Source of the DNA: Helochares maculicollis
Lineage: Eukaryota > Arthropoda > Insecta > Coleoptera > Hydrophilidae
Direction of reading: 5' to 3'
NCBI GenBank assembly: GCA_033557835.1
Contig: JAWQRO010000467.1
Location: 1-38,433 of the forward strand
Length of the DNA: 38,433 nt
Shown here: positions 25,760 through 38,371 of the stretch, one piece after another
How positions within the stretch are numbered: the first letter of the stretch is position 1
Layout of the letters: every line of letters starts with the position of its first letter
Position numbers and translations under genes: made by a program
The notes under the pieces: model-generated
The model's database searches: none
The model's input: the letters and a program-made list of their open reading frames with translations, nothing else
Told to the model about the DNA's origin: nothing

Positions 25760-25920
25760 AAAAAACCGTCTATCACAATGGTCCTACTCTTTACTATGCC
25801 AGAGATGCTTTGAGGGGAAAATTGGAAAAATTAATGCATGAACTCTTCTAATATCCACTATATTCATTAGACTTGGTTCCCTTTAATCTGTTCCGCACAC
25901 TCAAAAATTCTATGTAGAAT
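25760..25920 (+). pseudogene. mariner transposase fragment, end of catalytic domain
   Basis: One frame on plus reads KKTVYHNGPTLYYARDAL, RGKLEKLMHELF, a stop, then YPLYSLDLVPFNLFRTLKNS. This aligns with the mariner segment that runs from the second catalytic Asp (family FHQDN) through WELL.HPPYSPDL.P.D to LF..LKN. The second Asp is replaced by Asn at about 25777-25779 and the third (family P-C/S-D) by Asn at 25885-25887. The two positions are about 35 residues apart, close to DD34D. N-terminal parts were not found with confidence, and the match ends soon after LKNSM. It differs in wording from the other mariner fossils here, so it is probably a separate lineage or an older insertion. Confidence 0.78.
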
Positions 25921-26574
25921 AAAAGTATTTTTCATAGATATTTTTGTTTGTTGAAATATGTATATTTAAGCTATAAGAATGTATAAAATATTTTGTTACT
26001 TTGTTATATACGTTTAAATTTGTGTTAGGTAGCGAAAATGACGTTCAAATTCAGGATCTCTGGGAATATAAAGACCGAAAGAAGACACGAGTTTGATATG
26101 TCTTATACCTCTACAGCATTTGATTGGTTTCTTATTTGGGATAAAATTCAGTATTTTCTTCAAAAGCTAATTTAAACTTCCGAGCCCGTAGGTAGTATTC
26201 CATTTAATTCATGGTAACATATAGAAACAGAGTCCTTGTCAGGTTTAAAAGGAAACATTTGATATAAAAATAAATATCTGAAAAGATATGCTTAAATATA
26301 AGCTATAGATTGCGGAATGGTGGATTTCGTTTCCTTGAATATCTTAAAGTATTTCGCAGCTTCCTAATTGAAACTTTATATCTTTCTTTTCGCATATAGT
26401 ACTCTAAGGCGACATATATTCTTATAGAGTTATATTTTAATATGTGTATCTTATATCGGACATTTTCCTATTTATGTTATATTCATTAGTAAAGTGTAAA
26501 ACATTCACAAAGAATGTAAAAAATATTGCTAAGCTGCTCAATTAATTGATGATTAGTGTTCAAACTGACCGTCA
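25921..26574. other. A+T-rich stretch without a recognisable gene
   Basis: I see nothing here beyond the flank of the mariner fragment. Confidence 0.5.
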
Positions 26575-26900
26575 TCCCTTTAAAAGATAAAAATTCAGTT
26601 TTAGTCTCCGCTTAAGTGTCACCGATAAATTCCATACACAACGTGTTAAAAACAGATCTTTGATTTTGGAAAATACCACATTGTAGTATATATCGTAAAT
26701 TTTAATGTGTCAGCTGGCTTTATTTGACTTACTTCATAAGATGTTGGTGAAATGAATTTTTTCTTTTTTATTGGAAAGTAAAATAGAGAATTGACATATG
26801 CAATGCCAATTTCATATGGATGGCTTTGATATATGTTCAATATAATAAATCAGCCGTTTTTAAACTCAATTATCTATTATGTTGCGAAGTTTCGCATACG
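26575..26900. repeat. dispersed repeat, copy 1 of 2
   Basis: This segment aligns over roughly 320 bp with 28930-29245 in the same orientation. The best shared blocks are AATGTGTCAGCTGGCTTTA (identical, 26704-26722), CGATAAATTCC, AACAGATCT and GGAAAGTA, and the similarity continues through the TATTATGTTGCGAAG-like right part. Read on minus, both copies have an open frame in register around FYFP.KK.K and KPADT.KF.IY, but a stop and indels elsewhere make coding uncertain. It is not a transposon I know and no terminal repeats were seen. Confidence 0.8.
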
Positions 26901-28929
26901 GCAGCCAGTATTTAAAGTTAAAGTGAAAGCTTCGTGAGGAAAATAAAATTGTCAGAACAAAGTGTTTTATTACTCAACCAAATATTTTTCTTTAATTTTT
27001 TCACATTTTTGCATCTATTCTAGCCAATCCTTGAGATGATTATGTCCACGCATGCCACAAACCTCAGCCTTACCAGCTCTTTGATGGAAAACAACTGCGT
27101 ATGGGTATTAATTTGACATTCTTTTCTTTTAAGTAATCATTTTTTTTACATTCTCAATATGCCTTAACAGTGCGTTTTTTTACTTTATAATACTAGTGGG
27201 TTGTAACTAAGCCGAATTGGGCAAAATTAAAACTCAATTCTAAATGTTTCTATAAAGTTAAATGTCTTTTACATCAAAATAATTTATATTTAAAATCTGT
27301 AACAACCTATGAAGTATGCATTGTGATTAACGACATCTTCAAGCGTTAGAAACTAACAGAATAAAAAACAATTGTAGCAAATTTTGAATGTACATGAATA
27401 CTACTAGTTGATTGTTTGTCCCTTGATAATATACTGCGATTTAATTTGCTAAAGTTCAGTGGCTGCGAGTACATTTGTGTCAATTTAGCTTAATGCAATA
27501 GCAGCGTTCTATTGATCAAGAACTTTGAACTTTTTTGAAGTAATCTAACTATCGAATCATTTTAGGAAAATAATCTGGTTATTTAACACGTACTGCTTGG
27601 TTCAAGTCCACCATTTATTGTCAGCTGTGTTTAATGTTAAATTCGCTCGGTTTCAGCTTTTAATAGCTTATAATAGAAAACATTTTTTGATACAAATACA
27701 GTACAGTTAATATCGATTTGACTTTGCAGTTAATGGTGCTGGTTGCCTGGCTGTTTCGTTTTTCAGTCAAAGTCCGTTAGAAAAATGCTTTTGTACCTGT
27801 TTGTTTTATGGAAACTTAAGTCTTTGCCCCGCATTAAGATTTATTAGAAAGTTAATTTCCTATCTTCTGAACACCACCCAAGTTGGCCAAACCTATATAG
27901 AAAATTTCTAGCGACATGTAAATTTGATTCGAAATATATTGATTTGAACGTAATCTTTAGCCAAGGTGTCGAATGAGGGCATTTATTTGCTGTCTTCAAA
28001 GTTTCTCACTAGTTCTTCAATTTGATGATTTCCTACCTTAAACTACCTCTTTTGTTTCTTAATAGCTGATAGAATAGCACAGTAGCTTTCTAAATATTTT
28101 AAAAAATAGGTGAATTTGAAAAGTAAGAGGACAAGGTAGAAAGCTAATTATTATCCGTATCTGGTAGATATTTTATAAACAAAAACTTTGTCTGAAGTAA
28201 CTAAAACCTGACTAGAATTCAACACCACAAATTTGTCAAATAGCTGAAACAAAACATTTTTTATGTTTTCCAAATTTTTACCACTAGGACACTGTACTTT
28301 CCAGTTTTATGAGAAATATAAACTGGTCAATTGATGATAGCTATTACGAACTTAGCTCTTGTTTTACTAAAAAGAAAATAAGTATTTGAAAATAAAATTT
28401 ATATCTAATTATAGTTTATATGGCTACATACCGATCCGATGTGGTCTTACTGATACTGTAACCTTAGCTAGTTTCTACATATTTGCAAGAAAGTACAAAT
28501 ATGACAAAGATATTAGTCAGCTTACTGAGATATTGAAAAAATGTCAAAAAAGCTATTCAGGTTTCATTCTTTCAGGATACGAAATGGTTTAAAACATTTA
28601 CAAATATCAAAAAGTTACGCAAATTAAAATTAAAATTTTACAACCCTCGTTTCTCGCATTGTACTTTATATTGACATACCACTCACTTCAAAACATTTCT
28701 TCCTGAGTATTTCAATTCCTTTTTTCAGGCTTTATACTTAGCGTTCAGTTAATCAATGTCTTCTGTAGAAAATTATCATATAATATACTGTAGGCCCAAC
28801 AAAGTAAAAAAGTAATTACTCTAAATTGTTTAACCATGAACATTTAATTACGAATCCTATTACAAATAAAAAACGAACATTAAACTAGTTTGTCATGATC
28901 TTATAAAAAATGTCGTTATACTCTCTAAG
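26901..28929. other. spacer between the two repeat copies, no recognisable gene
   Basis: The frame 28386-28592 on plus (68 residues, containing DISQLTEILKKCQKSYSGF) lies just before the second repeat copy and reads like protein, but it is short enough to be chance. A B-box-like GGTTCAAGTCC at 27600-27610 has no tRNA fold around it. Confidence 0.5.
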
Positions 28930-29245
28930 TTGACCATATTTCAATGATGATAACAGCTTTTACTTTCCGTTTACGTGTTAGCGATAAATTCCGAATACAA
29001 CATGTTGAAAACAGATCTCTGGTATTAGGAAACTCTAACAAATATATCATAAATTTAAATGTGTCAGCTGGCTTTACTTTGCTTACGACGTTCATAAAAT
29101 AGTTATTGAAATACATTTTTTCCTTTTTTAGTGGAAAGTAGAACATTTGACAAAGATGCGCTATAATAACCCTACATGGATCGGTTAAAGAATAATAAAT
29201 CCGCATATTTTAATATCTATCATCTATGGTGCTGCGAAATATATT
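28930..29245. repeat. dispersed repeat, copy 2 of 2
   Basis: Partner of 26575-26900, about 2.35 kb downstream and in the same orientation. The identical core lies at 29058-29076. On minus it is open for 93 codons (28925-29206), against 64 in copy 1. Divergence is spread over all codon positions as far as I can see by eye, which favours a non-coding or decayed repeat. Confidence 0.8.
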
Positions 29246-30339
29246 ATAAAAACTGTTGATCAATCTGAACGCTAACATGTTCCGTGCAAAGCAGAGGTAA
29301 ATTTTTTAGATAAAAGAACTGGCTTTTATTTCCAAAATATTTCCCTTGATAATTCGTATGCTTTTGAATCCACTCCAACTAATTAAAAGGAGACTTTTCC
29401 TTTTTCAAATGCAACATCTCCTTCAAATAATCACTTATTTTCCATGTCCTTTAAAGGAAGTCATTGTTATGAAGAATACGCATTTTGGTATAATTTACTC
29501 AATTATTCGATAAACAAATTATTGAATATCATTTTGTTATAAATGTTATTTGTTTCTGCAATAGTGTAGTTGCGACATATATGATAGAATTGACGAAACA
29601 ATTGGTAAAATATTTGCTGCATGCTAATGATGTACGCTTGTTTTATAGAAAATAAATTGCAAATTGCTCATTTCATATTAATAATACTTATTCATGTGAA
29701 AAATTTCTGTTATTTTAGTTATACGTTATAACAAGCAAAGGAACTTCAAAAGAATTTATATTGTTATTTGAAACTACAAAATGTGCTCATTATTGTCAAG
29801 AGTTTTTATCATAAATTAAATTGACTTTCATTGAAAAGCTGCTTTAAGCATCTCTTGTTTATTGCGTTCGTTGTATTGTTTTTAAAGTTAACATTACTCG
29901 CGTAAGGAGCAATGTATTTGGAAACTGATAGATTAATAATAAGTAGCACATGTCAACTCTGGGGCTGTTACTCAATATTTTATATGGGTGATTTTTTTTA
30001 TTTTCTAGGTAAATCTGATAAAATTTTCTCTCACTTGTCAGAAAAAAAGATAATTATAGTGATTCAAACCTTGCAAATAAAATATAGTTTTTCGGTCAAA
30101 ATTAATCAAAACTGTCGTTTTTAGTAATGAAAGATATTATTATAAAACTGAAAAAGGGTATTTTTTTACTTTAACTAATGTTTGTAAAGATATATAGCCT
30201 CTCCAAAGTCTTAAACTTGAATACTTTACCGGGTGATGTTGCAAAATTGTAAACGACAAACATCTTGCACACCATTAAAAAATCCTATAAGCTAGCTTGG
30301 GAACAAAACTGTAAATTATTATCACCTGGAGGACATATC

Positions 30340-30435
30340 TGATAGCAAAGTAGGGTCGAGTCGGGTTCGACGATAGCTGTGTCGCGTCGATACTATTACC
30401 GCAAAGTAATATAAAAAGGGCTGAACAAAAGCCCA
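30340..30435 (+). promoter_or_regulatory. TATA-like box downstream of a CpG-rich patch, tentative
   Basis: TATAAAAAGGGC at 30410-30421 fits the TATA box consensus well. It lies after a CpG-rich patch with GTCGAGTCGGGTTCGAC (arms GTCGA/TCGAC) and before a small stem GGGCT/AGCCC. No open frame of note starts downstream, so this may be coincidence in A+T-rich DNA. The patch also contains an A-box-like TAGCAAAGTAGG and a B-box-like GGTTCGA, but they are too close together for a tRNA. Confidence 0.15.
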
Positions 30436-31503
30436 TTTATTTCTTGTACATGGCATGTTGAATACTAGAGCAGGTTGAAAAGCCCAAGAGTTTGCATTGT
30501 TTTGTTTGAAGTCTTTTAAGTACTTTCTTTGCTTGTTTCGAAATAGAACTTCTTAATAACAACATTTAGTAAAAAACAAATCTTATTCAATGCGAAACTC
30601 TTACATAATTGGATTTTTATTGTTATATTAGTTCATCGTATAAATAAATGTGGGTTGGTTAAAGACCTAAATTTAAATATTCACCTATCTTTATTAAGCT
30701 TTGATTAACAAAATGTTTTTCTATCAGTCAGATAAAACAATAAGTTTTTACGACACCGACTTATTTTGTTGAAGTGTATTTAGCCTGAAATTGTGGTATT
30801 ACTGTTGATATTGATTAATAAGTTTTGCATCAGGAAAACTAATTCGGTTTTGTTTTAGGTTTAGTTAATCCCAGATTAAAATAACAAGCTTCCATTGGTA
30901 TGAAGCACTTAGATGTTTACAACGTTAATCCATCACACTTCATCCTTCTTTTAATTTAAATTGAAACCATTTTCAAACTAAACATTCTGTTTTACGAAGA
31001 TAAACTTGTTTAGCAAGGAGTTTCACGAAATATCAGATTATTGTGGGAGGGAGGGCAGAACGGTTCAATACACTTCAAGATGGTATATTAATTTCTGTTA
31101 AGTTTGGCGATTAATTTGGCAGAAGCTACAACGCCTAAGGCTATGGAAATTATTTCAAAAATATCTCTCATGTTATCGTGTAAGCAAATTTTAAAATCTG
31201 TACAATTTTTATAACATTGTTCATGAGTACATAAGCGCCTTCTTAAAATAAGCTTGATATTATGAATGAGTAATCACAAAATTATTTCGTTTCTATTTCG
31301 TACTGAGGTCATTACAAAGCAAATTATGTACTGTAAACAAGAATCAAATAGCTTTAGCATAATATTTAGCCTATTATGCTGCGTATTTGCTTCATAAAAG
31401 TCTACTTTCATAATTGATTAGGTAAATAATGTTTACATAATTATAGTGAGATACTAATAAAACTATGTTGAAAGCAAGTTTCAACTGTCTTCCTGAGTTT
31501 TCA

Positions 31504-31517
31504 CTGACCATGGTCAG
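31504..31517. repeat. perfect 14-bp palindrome CTGACCATGGTCAG
   Basis: A perfect palindrome without a spacer in A+T-rich surroundings. A second GGTCAG-like half follows directly (GGTCAGGTCAG). It has the look of a binding site for a dimeric factor, but nothing nearby supports a function. Confidence 0.5.
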
Positions 31518-31921
31518 GTCAGATGTATGCATCTAATTTCTATGATCACAGCCATTGTGTAGATTTTGTCAAAAATGCAGCCGAAGCACTTTCAACTGCT
31601 TCAAGTTTTGCAATAATTTCAAGTACATGATTTTCTATTTTATGAACTGGGCCATTGTTGCAATAATAAATGTCAACAATTATAAGCAATGTATAGACAT
31701 ATATGAATACTGACTTCTACAATTTACTCAAATTTTGAGAAAATTGGTAGATCTACTATTTTAAAAGCAACATCCTGATTGATTTTAAGTGTTGTTATTT
31801 CGGCGCATGTATAGTGCATGTGAGCGAAATAGTCTTACAAACATCACTGTCAATTGCAAAATCTATTAAATAATGCAATGTCATAATACTATATGCAATG
31901 TAAATAATTAACATATTATTA

Positions 31922-31927
<6 letters not shown>

Positions 31928-31969
<42 letters not shown>
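31928..31969. repeat. TA dinucleotide microsatellite
   Basis: About 21 uninterrupted TA units. It is similar in purity to the tract at the window start and probably length-polymorphic. Confidence 0.97.
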
Positions 31970-31971
<2 letters not shown>

Positions 31972-32730
31972 TTTTGTTCAATTTTCACATATTAACATTT
32001 GCTAAGAACTATTTTTGGTTATTTACCGCTTAAATTGCTAATATTTCTTGTCTAATATTGTTTTTCCAATTTTTATTATTTCGGTTTCATTTTTGTTAAT
32101 TTCATCGTATTCTCACTGGTGTTCTATTCCTTCCCAAGCATCGTATTGGTAAGCTAAAATTAGGACTGTTACATTTTTAATACTGCAATTTAGATGAACA
32201 TATTGATGCAAACAGAAACGCCGAATTAGTGATTTAAGAGCTGTACGTATTATTTATCAGCCTTGATAGTTATATTTAAATGTATCAAAATAAAATACAA
32301 AAATGTTTTTATGGCTAAAGATTCTAAAAGATAAATATAATTTAGATGTAATTTTATTTTCAATTTAAAAACATATTTTATAGTGAAATTTTTAAAAGAA
32401 AAAAAATGGCTACATCTAATTATCATTTCGATTAGCTTTTCGTTCAACAACGTTAAAATTTCAAACTGGCAAGTAGAAAGTGAGTTGGATAAAAATTTTA
32501 TACTTTTTATTACAATGCTTCCCGTTTCGTGAATTTCTCGACGTAGCGCTCAATTAAGTACGGAAGGAATTCAAATAATTTATTTCACAAGGCAAACTCT
32601 GACATTTGCTTTGTCTGGACTTTTTGTAATATGTATGTAGCTATTATAATTACTTTTACAGCATTTTTAAGTGATTTGAAACTATAGTAAAGATACCACG
32701 TTATTAATCAAATAATTTTAAATCTATGGA

Positions 32731-32767
32731 TTTTATATGTTTTTTATATGTTTATATGTTTTATATG
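32731..32767. repeat. short tandem repeat, TTTTATATG-type units
   Basis: Four units of the pattern T(3-6)ATATG follow one another, differing only in the number of T. This is slippage-type repeat DNA. Confidence 0.85.
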
Positions 32768-35676
32768 TAAAACAGAGAAAATTTTCATAAAAGCTGCCGG
32801 TTTAGTTGCATGTAGTTTATAACTTCTCCTATCTGCTACAAGTATACAATTATTTAAGTAGATATTAAAATTGTTATTAAGCATGCTTACAAACATATTG
32901 ATTTTTAATATATAATATATAACATGAAATTGTTTATTTTACGCTGGAAATTTCATCTTTTACCTATTAAATACTAGCAAACATTGAAAATATAACTGTT
33001 CATGTGTGTTACCTACATAGTGTAAAATTTAGAGCGCAACATTTGACATTGTAGTTATTACACCTGTTACTTAAATTAGATGCTAAAACAAACCAAGTTA
33101 ATCATTTCCAGGAAATGTCAAGTAAAAATGCAAAATGTAATTAAATATACCTATAAAATTAATCAAAAACCATAATTTTTTATCCGGAAGATAGAGCTGT
33201 CGCCCTAAAAACAAATTAAATTACCTTTAATTTGTCAACGGTAAAAATTGCGATACCTAAATTGGCATTTTTAATTCGTTTTGCTTAATTAAATAAGCCT
33301 AACAACACTTTCAAATTTATTGGTGCGACAGTTTACGTACAATTTAGGTAAATTAACAAATCGAACAATGGTGCTACTGACATTAAAGTTTGGTAGACAA
33401 ATATTACAGCGACTTTTCAGCGATTTCAGTAATTTGTTCTTTTTCCTCCAACACAAAATGTGCAAATTAGAAACGCTTGTTTCAAGTAACCACCAGAGCA
33501 GGAAAATATAAGCGCGAACTCCTGCAATGGTTACTTTTCTTTTGGAACATTAAAACTTTAAAATTACAAAATTACACTTCAGACGAGAGTTTATCACTAA
33601 AGTTTTTCTAAGATTATAAAGATTACGCAAGTGTTGGTGTTTTAAATTAAATTTATTCGATCGATCAGCACTTAAAAACTATGTATCGGAAAAATAAAAC
33701 AAACTTTAGTTGCAAAACTATCTTTGCTCGAGACTAATGCAAGTTTTACAGCTTAAAAACGATGCTATATTAAAAACATAATCAAAATTGAACTGCTTTT
33801 CCTAGATCATCTTAAAAACGCATGGAATGATAAAAGAAGATAAGTTTTCTTTGATCGGAGCTTCCTAAATCAAATAATGACTTGCAATTTCACGACTAAC
33901 CTCAACAAAGGAAAATCGAGGGTCTTTGTCCGAAATATTACGCTTCCCTGCTCTTTCAAAAAGATTAATGCTCATATTTGTCTTGCTATTTTACTACCGT
34001 ATACTAAATATATATGCGATGCATCATGAATTATTGCATTTTGTAAACTGCATGGATATCGTTGCTGCATTTATTTGCGGTCGAAAAAACTACAGTTTTT
34101 AATAGCTATCAACCACTATGAATAATGCACTTTTTTACTTATATGGCTGGTGTATTTCAGTCAAATGTTTTTGTTGAATAATGCTTAGAAATAAAAGACT
34201 TGAATGCTAGACTATCAAATATTTCAGATTTAACTGGGTACTCCACAAATTACTGCCACTGCGGGCTAATGTTATACAAAGCAGCACAAACAAAAGTTAC
34301 AAATACTGTGCAAATGAATTTGAATTAAAAAAATTTGAAATTTGATGATGTAATCTGGTGTATGTTTTATGTATTTATCCAAAACAGCCGCACAAATTCG
34401 TATTGTTAGTGAAAATAACTTTTTTCCATTTGATTACTAATATTTGAAGGTATGTAATTGAAATATGGAGACACGATATAAGTACTTTATTTCAATTTAT
34501 TGTTAGATATTTGAATTGTAAGCCTAAGTTTTACATTTAGTTGATTTTTTATTCTCTATAACTGAGCTGTACACGAATCTTTTACTTACGTAAACTACTT
34601 CAATTTACTGTAATTATTACACGCAGAAAGCATGGGAGAAGATTTATGAAAATAGCTGCTTATTTTGGGAAAGGCGAGCTATTTATTTGATTTACTTTTG
34701 GTTCTAGGATTGATGACGCCCCTCTCGGACTATTTTTAGCATCTAAACCGCTTACTAACGTCCTCTCTAAACATAACTGACTAATAGAAATTCCGTTGAA
34801 ATTATAACCCGCAAAAACGATACTAAATGTGCTTGATAGAAATCAAAGTGTCAACGATTACACATAAAATAAAATACACTAAGGCTTTGTTAAAATTTAT
34901 CTGAGGACCCCAATACCCAATACGCTTACATAGCCAAAACTGTTACTCAATAAACATAAATGCTAACTAGACTTTTAGAACAATTTCAAGAATGAAAACT
35001 TAGGCTTTAATATCAATCTGAGGTAGACGGCCGGAATTCATTCCTATAATTAATGAGAAAGAACACTTTGCTTCAGGTGCAAACTCAAATTTCAAACTAA
35101 GTGCTTGTCTGGTAATATTTATTCGTTGCTTATAAGAGAAATATTTTACCCTTAAAGAACATCCCTTGCTTGCTTTAAAGAAAGTTGAAACTTATAACTC
35201 ATTTTCAGCAAATTAACGAAAAGGATTGCAATTCAAAATGACCATTTAACAATTGAGAGTTATGGAATTAAAATTAATACAAAAGCTGCAGTTTATATTT
35301 TCTATATCGTTTATTCGGCGTACAGTTAGTATTTAGTTCATTGAATTTGTGCAACAGCAATGAACTGGCAATTGAACTTGATGTAGCAAACTCCTACGTA
35401 ATGTAAGTTAGTGGATAATCGTTTTAAATTAATGGGTCAAAGATTTTCAGTCGATAAATCGGTGTGCTTTTCTGTAGCAGAATAGGAAAACGGCTGAGTT
35501 AAATTCAATAGAAAATTGTTCTGTTCCAGTTCAAAAAATTAAATCGAAGTTCCTCTTTTTCTACCTGCTTATAATATAAAACTCCTTAATTCAGAGATAT
35601 TTCCTCTGCAGTTCTATAACGATAGAAATTAATTCTAGTGGTTGCACTTCATCATAGATCCCTTTACGCGGCGGTG

Positions 35677-35698
35677 CAGAAAATGTACACATTTTCTG
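35677..35698. repeat. inverted repeat, 10-bp arms CAGAAAATGT/ACATTTTCTG
   Basis: Perfect 10-bp arms are separated by AC. It can form a cruciform or bind a dimer. It has no associated gene. Confidence 0.6.
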
Positions 35699-36512
35699 TT
35701 TCATGCAGCATCATTACTAGAAAATGAAAATTTTGTTTCACAACTTATTTAAAATTTCATTTGGCGAAGAAGCGGACTTTCACTTGAATAATTTAAAGTT
35801 TACAATAGATTCCAAATTTCACTTCGAAATTAAAATTAAATAAATTTTACAGTCAGGCTTAATTCAATTAATTTACTTTTTGTCATTTCAAGCTAAGATG
35901 GATGTTCTCTAATTACTAAAAACAAGCACTCAGATTACGTTTATGTCGTTCCAAGCTACTAGTTTTTATTCTCCTCTTCTGTTTTTGTGTTCATGTTACA
36001 AAGGTGCAAAATGAAACAAAAGTGACTGCATGGATTTACAGGTCTCTAATTTTTCTTTAGTTTGGTTAGCAAACCAATATTGTTGACTTTTTGTGACCAT
36101 TTGTCTCGGGTATTTATTCATTTCTATTCACTTCGCATATCGATTTATGTTCGTCTGGACGACGGATTATGATGAATGTTTGAAATAATATAGAAATTTG
36201 CTTATGTCTCTTTCAGAGCTGTAAGGAATTTTCTGGGGAATTTGCTTTTAAATTTGTAGACGACAAAAGAGGAAAAATATTTTTCTGCAATCAATCAACA
36301 GTTAGTGGGAAGTGTTGCAATATTGAGCTGACACTTATGAAAAATTTCAACGTTAAGGAGTAAAGAACTAGACGTCGAGATTTACTTTGCCATTCTGCAC
36401 AAAATATTATGCTGTTGCTATGCTTGGATTGACTATGGAGTATTACAATGTTTGAAATAAATCTAGAGGCTGCGTTTGCCGCTAAGCATTACATTTGCTC
36501 TTACATTACATA

Positions 36513-36524
36513 CATGCATGCATG
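36513..36524. repeat. short ATGC tandem/palindromic tract
   Basis: CATGCATGCATG is both a tandem repeat of a 4-bp unit and a perfect palindrome. It is small and of no evident function. Confidence 0.6.
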
Positions 36525-36679
36525 GTTAATATTTGAGCACAATGTTGTATCTCTTTTACTGCCTTTTTGTTTCGTTTGTGAAATCATTACGGCAAGATAA
36601 ATAGCACAATATAGTGTGCTTGAAATTTTTTTTTGCTTGGAAATTTGGTAATGTAAGCTTTTCAAATGTGTAATGGAGT

Positions 36680-37030
36680 AAGTTATAAGCCGCATGCAAG
36701 GGTTTTAGATATTTTAATTGTGTTGAAGAGATCCTGACCGTCCTTCAGTATCTTGAAATGGTGAAAACGTTGAAACAATCCGTCAACGACTCTCAGGGAT
36801 GGATTGTCACTTCTCATTCTCTATATTCACCTGATCTTGCTCAACGCAACATTTTAAAAATGAACAAGAATCTATGATGAAAACGTTTTGATGACATAAA
36901 GGCAGTGAAAGCAGCTTTGCAAAGGACATCAGACGATATCAAAGATAAACAATTCAGAGATGTTTTAAAATCATACTAGACAAGTGCATCCTATCTAATG
37001 AAGAGAATTTCAAAGATGATTTAAAGAATT
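36680..37030 (+). pseudogene. internally deleted mariner transposase fossil
   Basis: The left part reads, in one frame, DPDRPSVS, a stop, then NGENVETIRQRL (36730-36791). This matches the mariner linker block of the GRPSTS..ENVE.IR type. Only some 30 bp later comes YSPDLAQRNILKMNK (from 36824), the block that contains the third catalytic Asp in intact relatives; here that position is Asn (36848-36850). KRFDDIKAVKAALQRTSDDI and DKQFRDVLKS (36881-36975) and DKCILSNEENFKDD (about 36979-37020) follow as the usual C-terminus. About 200 residues, including the first two catalytic Asp, are absent, so the copy is an internal deletion derivative. An upstream ARVLDI-like string (about 36690) suggests the match starts near 36680. 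The terminal repeats were not recognised. Its linker wording differs from the fossil at 18.7-19.6 kb, so it is another lineage. Confidence 0.85.
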
Positions 37031-38371
37031 TTGTAAATAATTGAATTTAGAAATTGTAAATCTCACATTATAAGTCAAACGGCATGTTAATAAAAAATTA
37101 TTTGACATAATCAGAAGACGTAGGAATGGTAATTTGAGCTTTGATTAGTTTCAAAATTCGTTAACAAAATAATTAGTACTTTATCCAGAGATCCGAATAG
37201 AGATAATTTCATAATAGTCATGCAAAAATTATTATATTTTAATTTTAGTTTTGCTGGATTTAAATAAGGTTTACATAAATCTAATGCAAATGTTTAATAT
37301 TAGTTTTGTTAGATGAGTAAAAGGAAAGTGTGATGATGTAGTCAGGGTTAGGCATGATTTTGAAAAATATTTCTTAATTCAGTATCATGCATCACACAAG
37401 CTATACTTTATTAGTAATATGAAAATGTTGTGATCCCATTTTATAAGCAGAAAATTCTTGCTCTCTAACAATTAGTGGCTCCAGGTCAAACTAAAAGGTT
37501 TTGTTTATATAACTTATATTATCTTCTTTAAGGTACTTTTATTTTTTGCATACAAAGATTGCGATTGTGAGAAGTAAAAAATAATTAAGAAGCATAGTTT
37601 TTTCTAACCTAAAACTGCACTTAAGTGATATAGCTGAGCGACGTGGTGAATCTAAATTTCTTTTTGCTGATACGTGCTAATAACTTTATTTCTTAAAATG
37701 TTTGCTTCTTAGTGAAAAATATAATCAATAAAAATATATTAATTTCCCATTATTACTTAACCAATCAAATACGGATTGAATATGTTACGAAAAACCATAA
37801 AAGATATACAGAAATCTATATTCTCCAATAAAAATTCCGTGTGCCCTCGTTATAGAAGCAGTAACGCGATACAAAGCCCGTTTTCAACATACCGTTAACT
37901 GATTACAGGAAAGAAATCACTTGCGAATGATCGCGAAATGCAATTCTAAGATGAAAGAACGCGTGCTGGTGTTCAAAATCTTCCCTTAATTCACTGCTAT
38001 TGCTTGACAATGTCGCAATAATTCAGACAATTCTTTTCCATTACATTCGCTTCGATATATTTCATTGACCGAATCTTTATATTGCTAATGCTAAATGTAC
38101 ATTTATTTTGAAATAAGAGGTCAATGAATACAGATTTTGTGTAATATTAACAGTGTAGACCTCAATATGAGTAGAATTTACTACAAAATTCTTGCCATAT
38201 GTTCTGCTGTTGTATATCTGAAAAATCTAATGCTATACATATTGATTTTTATATGCCACTAGTTCTGGAAAAATACTTAACTTATTTATCGCATATAATT
38301 ATAATTTATTTGTATTATTTATACTATCACGAATCAAATACACAATAAACTTGAATAGGTTTGGTTTTACT
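37031..38371. other. A+T-rich stretch without a recognisable gene
   Basis: I see no gene or element between the deleted mariner and the terminal palindrome. Confidence 0.6.

Larger units (their letters stand above)
29246..36679. other. A+T-rich stretch without a recognisable gene
   Basis: No family is recognisable. Frames at 29912-30124, 32250-32450, 33320-33511 and 36501-36695 fit chance. A short G+C-containing island with a TATA-like box is listed at 30340-30435. Small palindromes and tandem repeats within this stretch are listed separately. The segment 34690-34790 is less A+T-rich but shows nothing identifiable. Confidence 0.6.

Noticed and set aside
27595..27625. B-box-like GGTTCAAGTCC that could mark a tRNA gene
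   Set aside because: Only three T-stem pairs form, no A box lies at the right distance, and no acceptor stem or anticodon arm can be drawn.
30340..30380. A-box-like TAGCAAAGTAGG plus GGTTCGA, a possible tRNA or tRNA-derived SINE head
   Set aside because: The boxes are only about 20 nt apart, too close for a tRNA, and the bases after GGTTCGA do not complete a B box.
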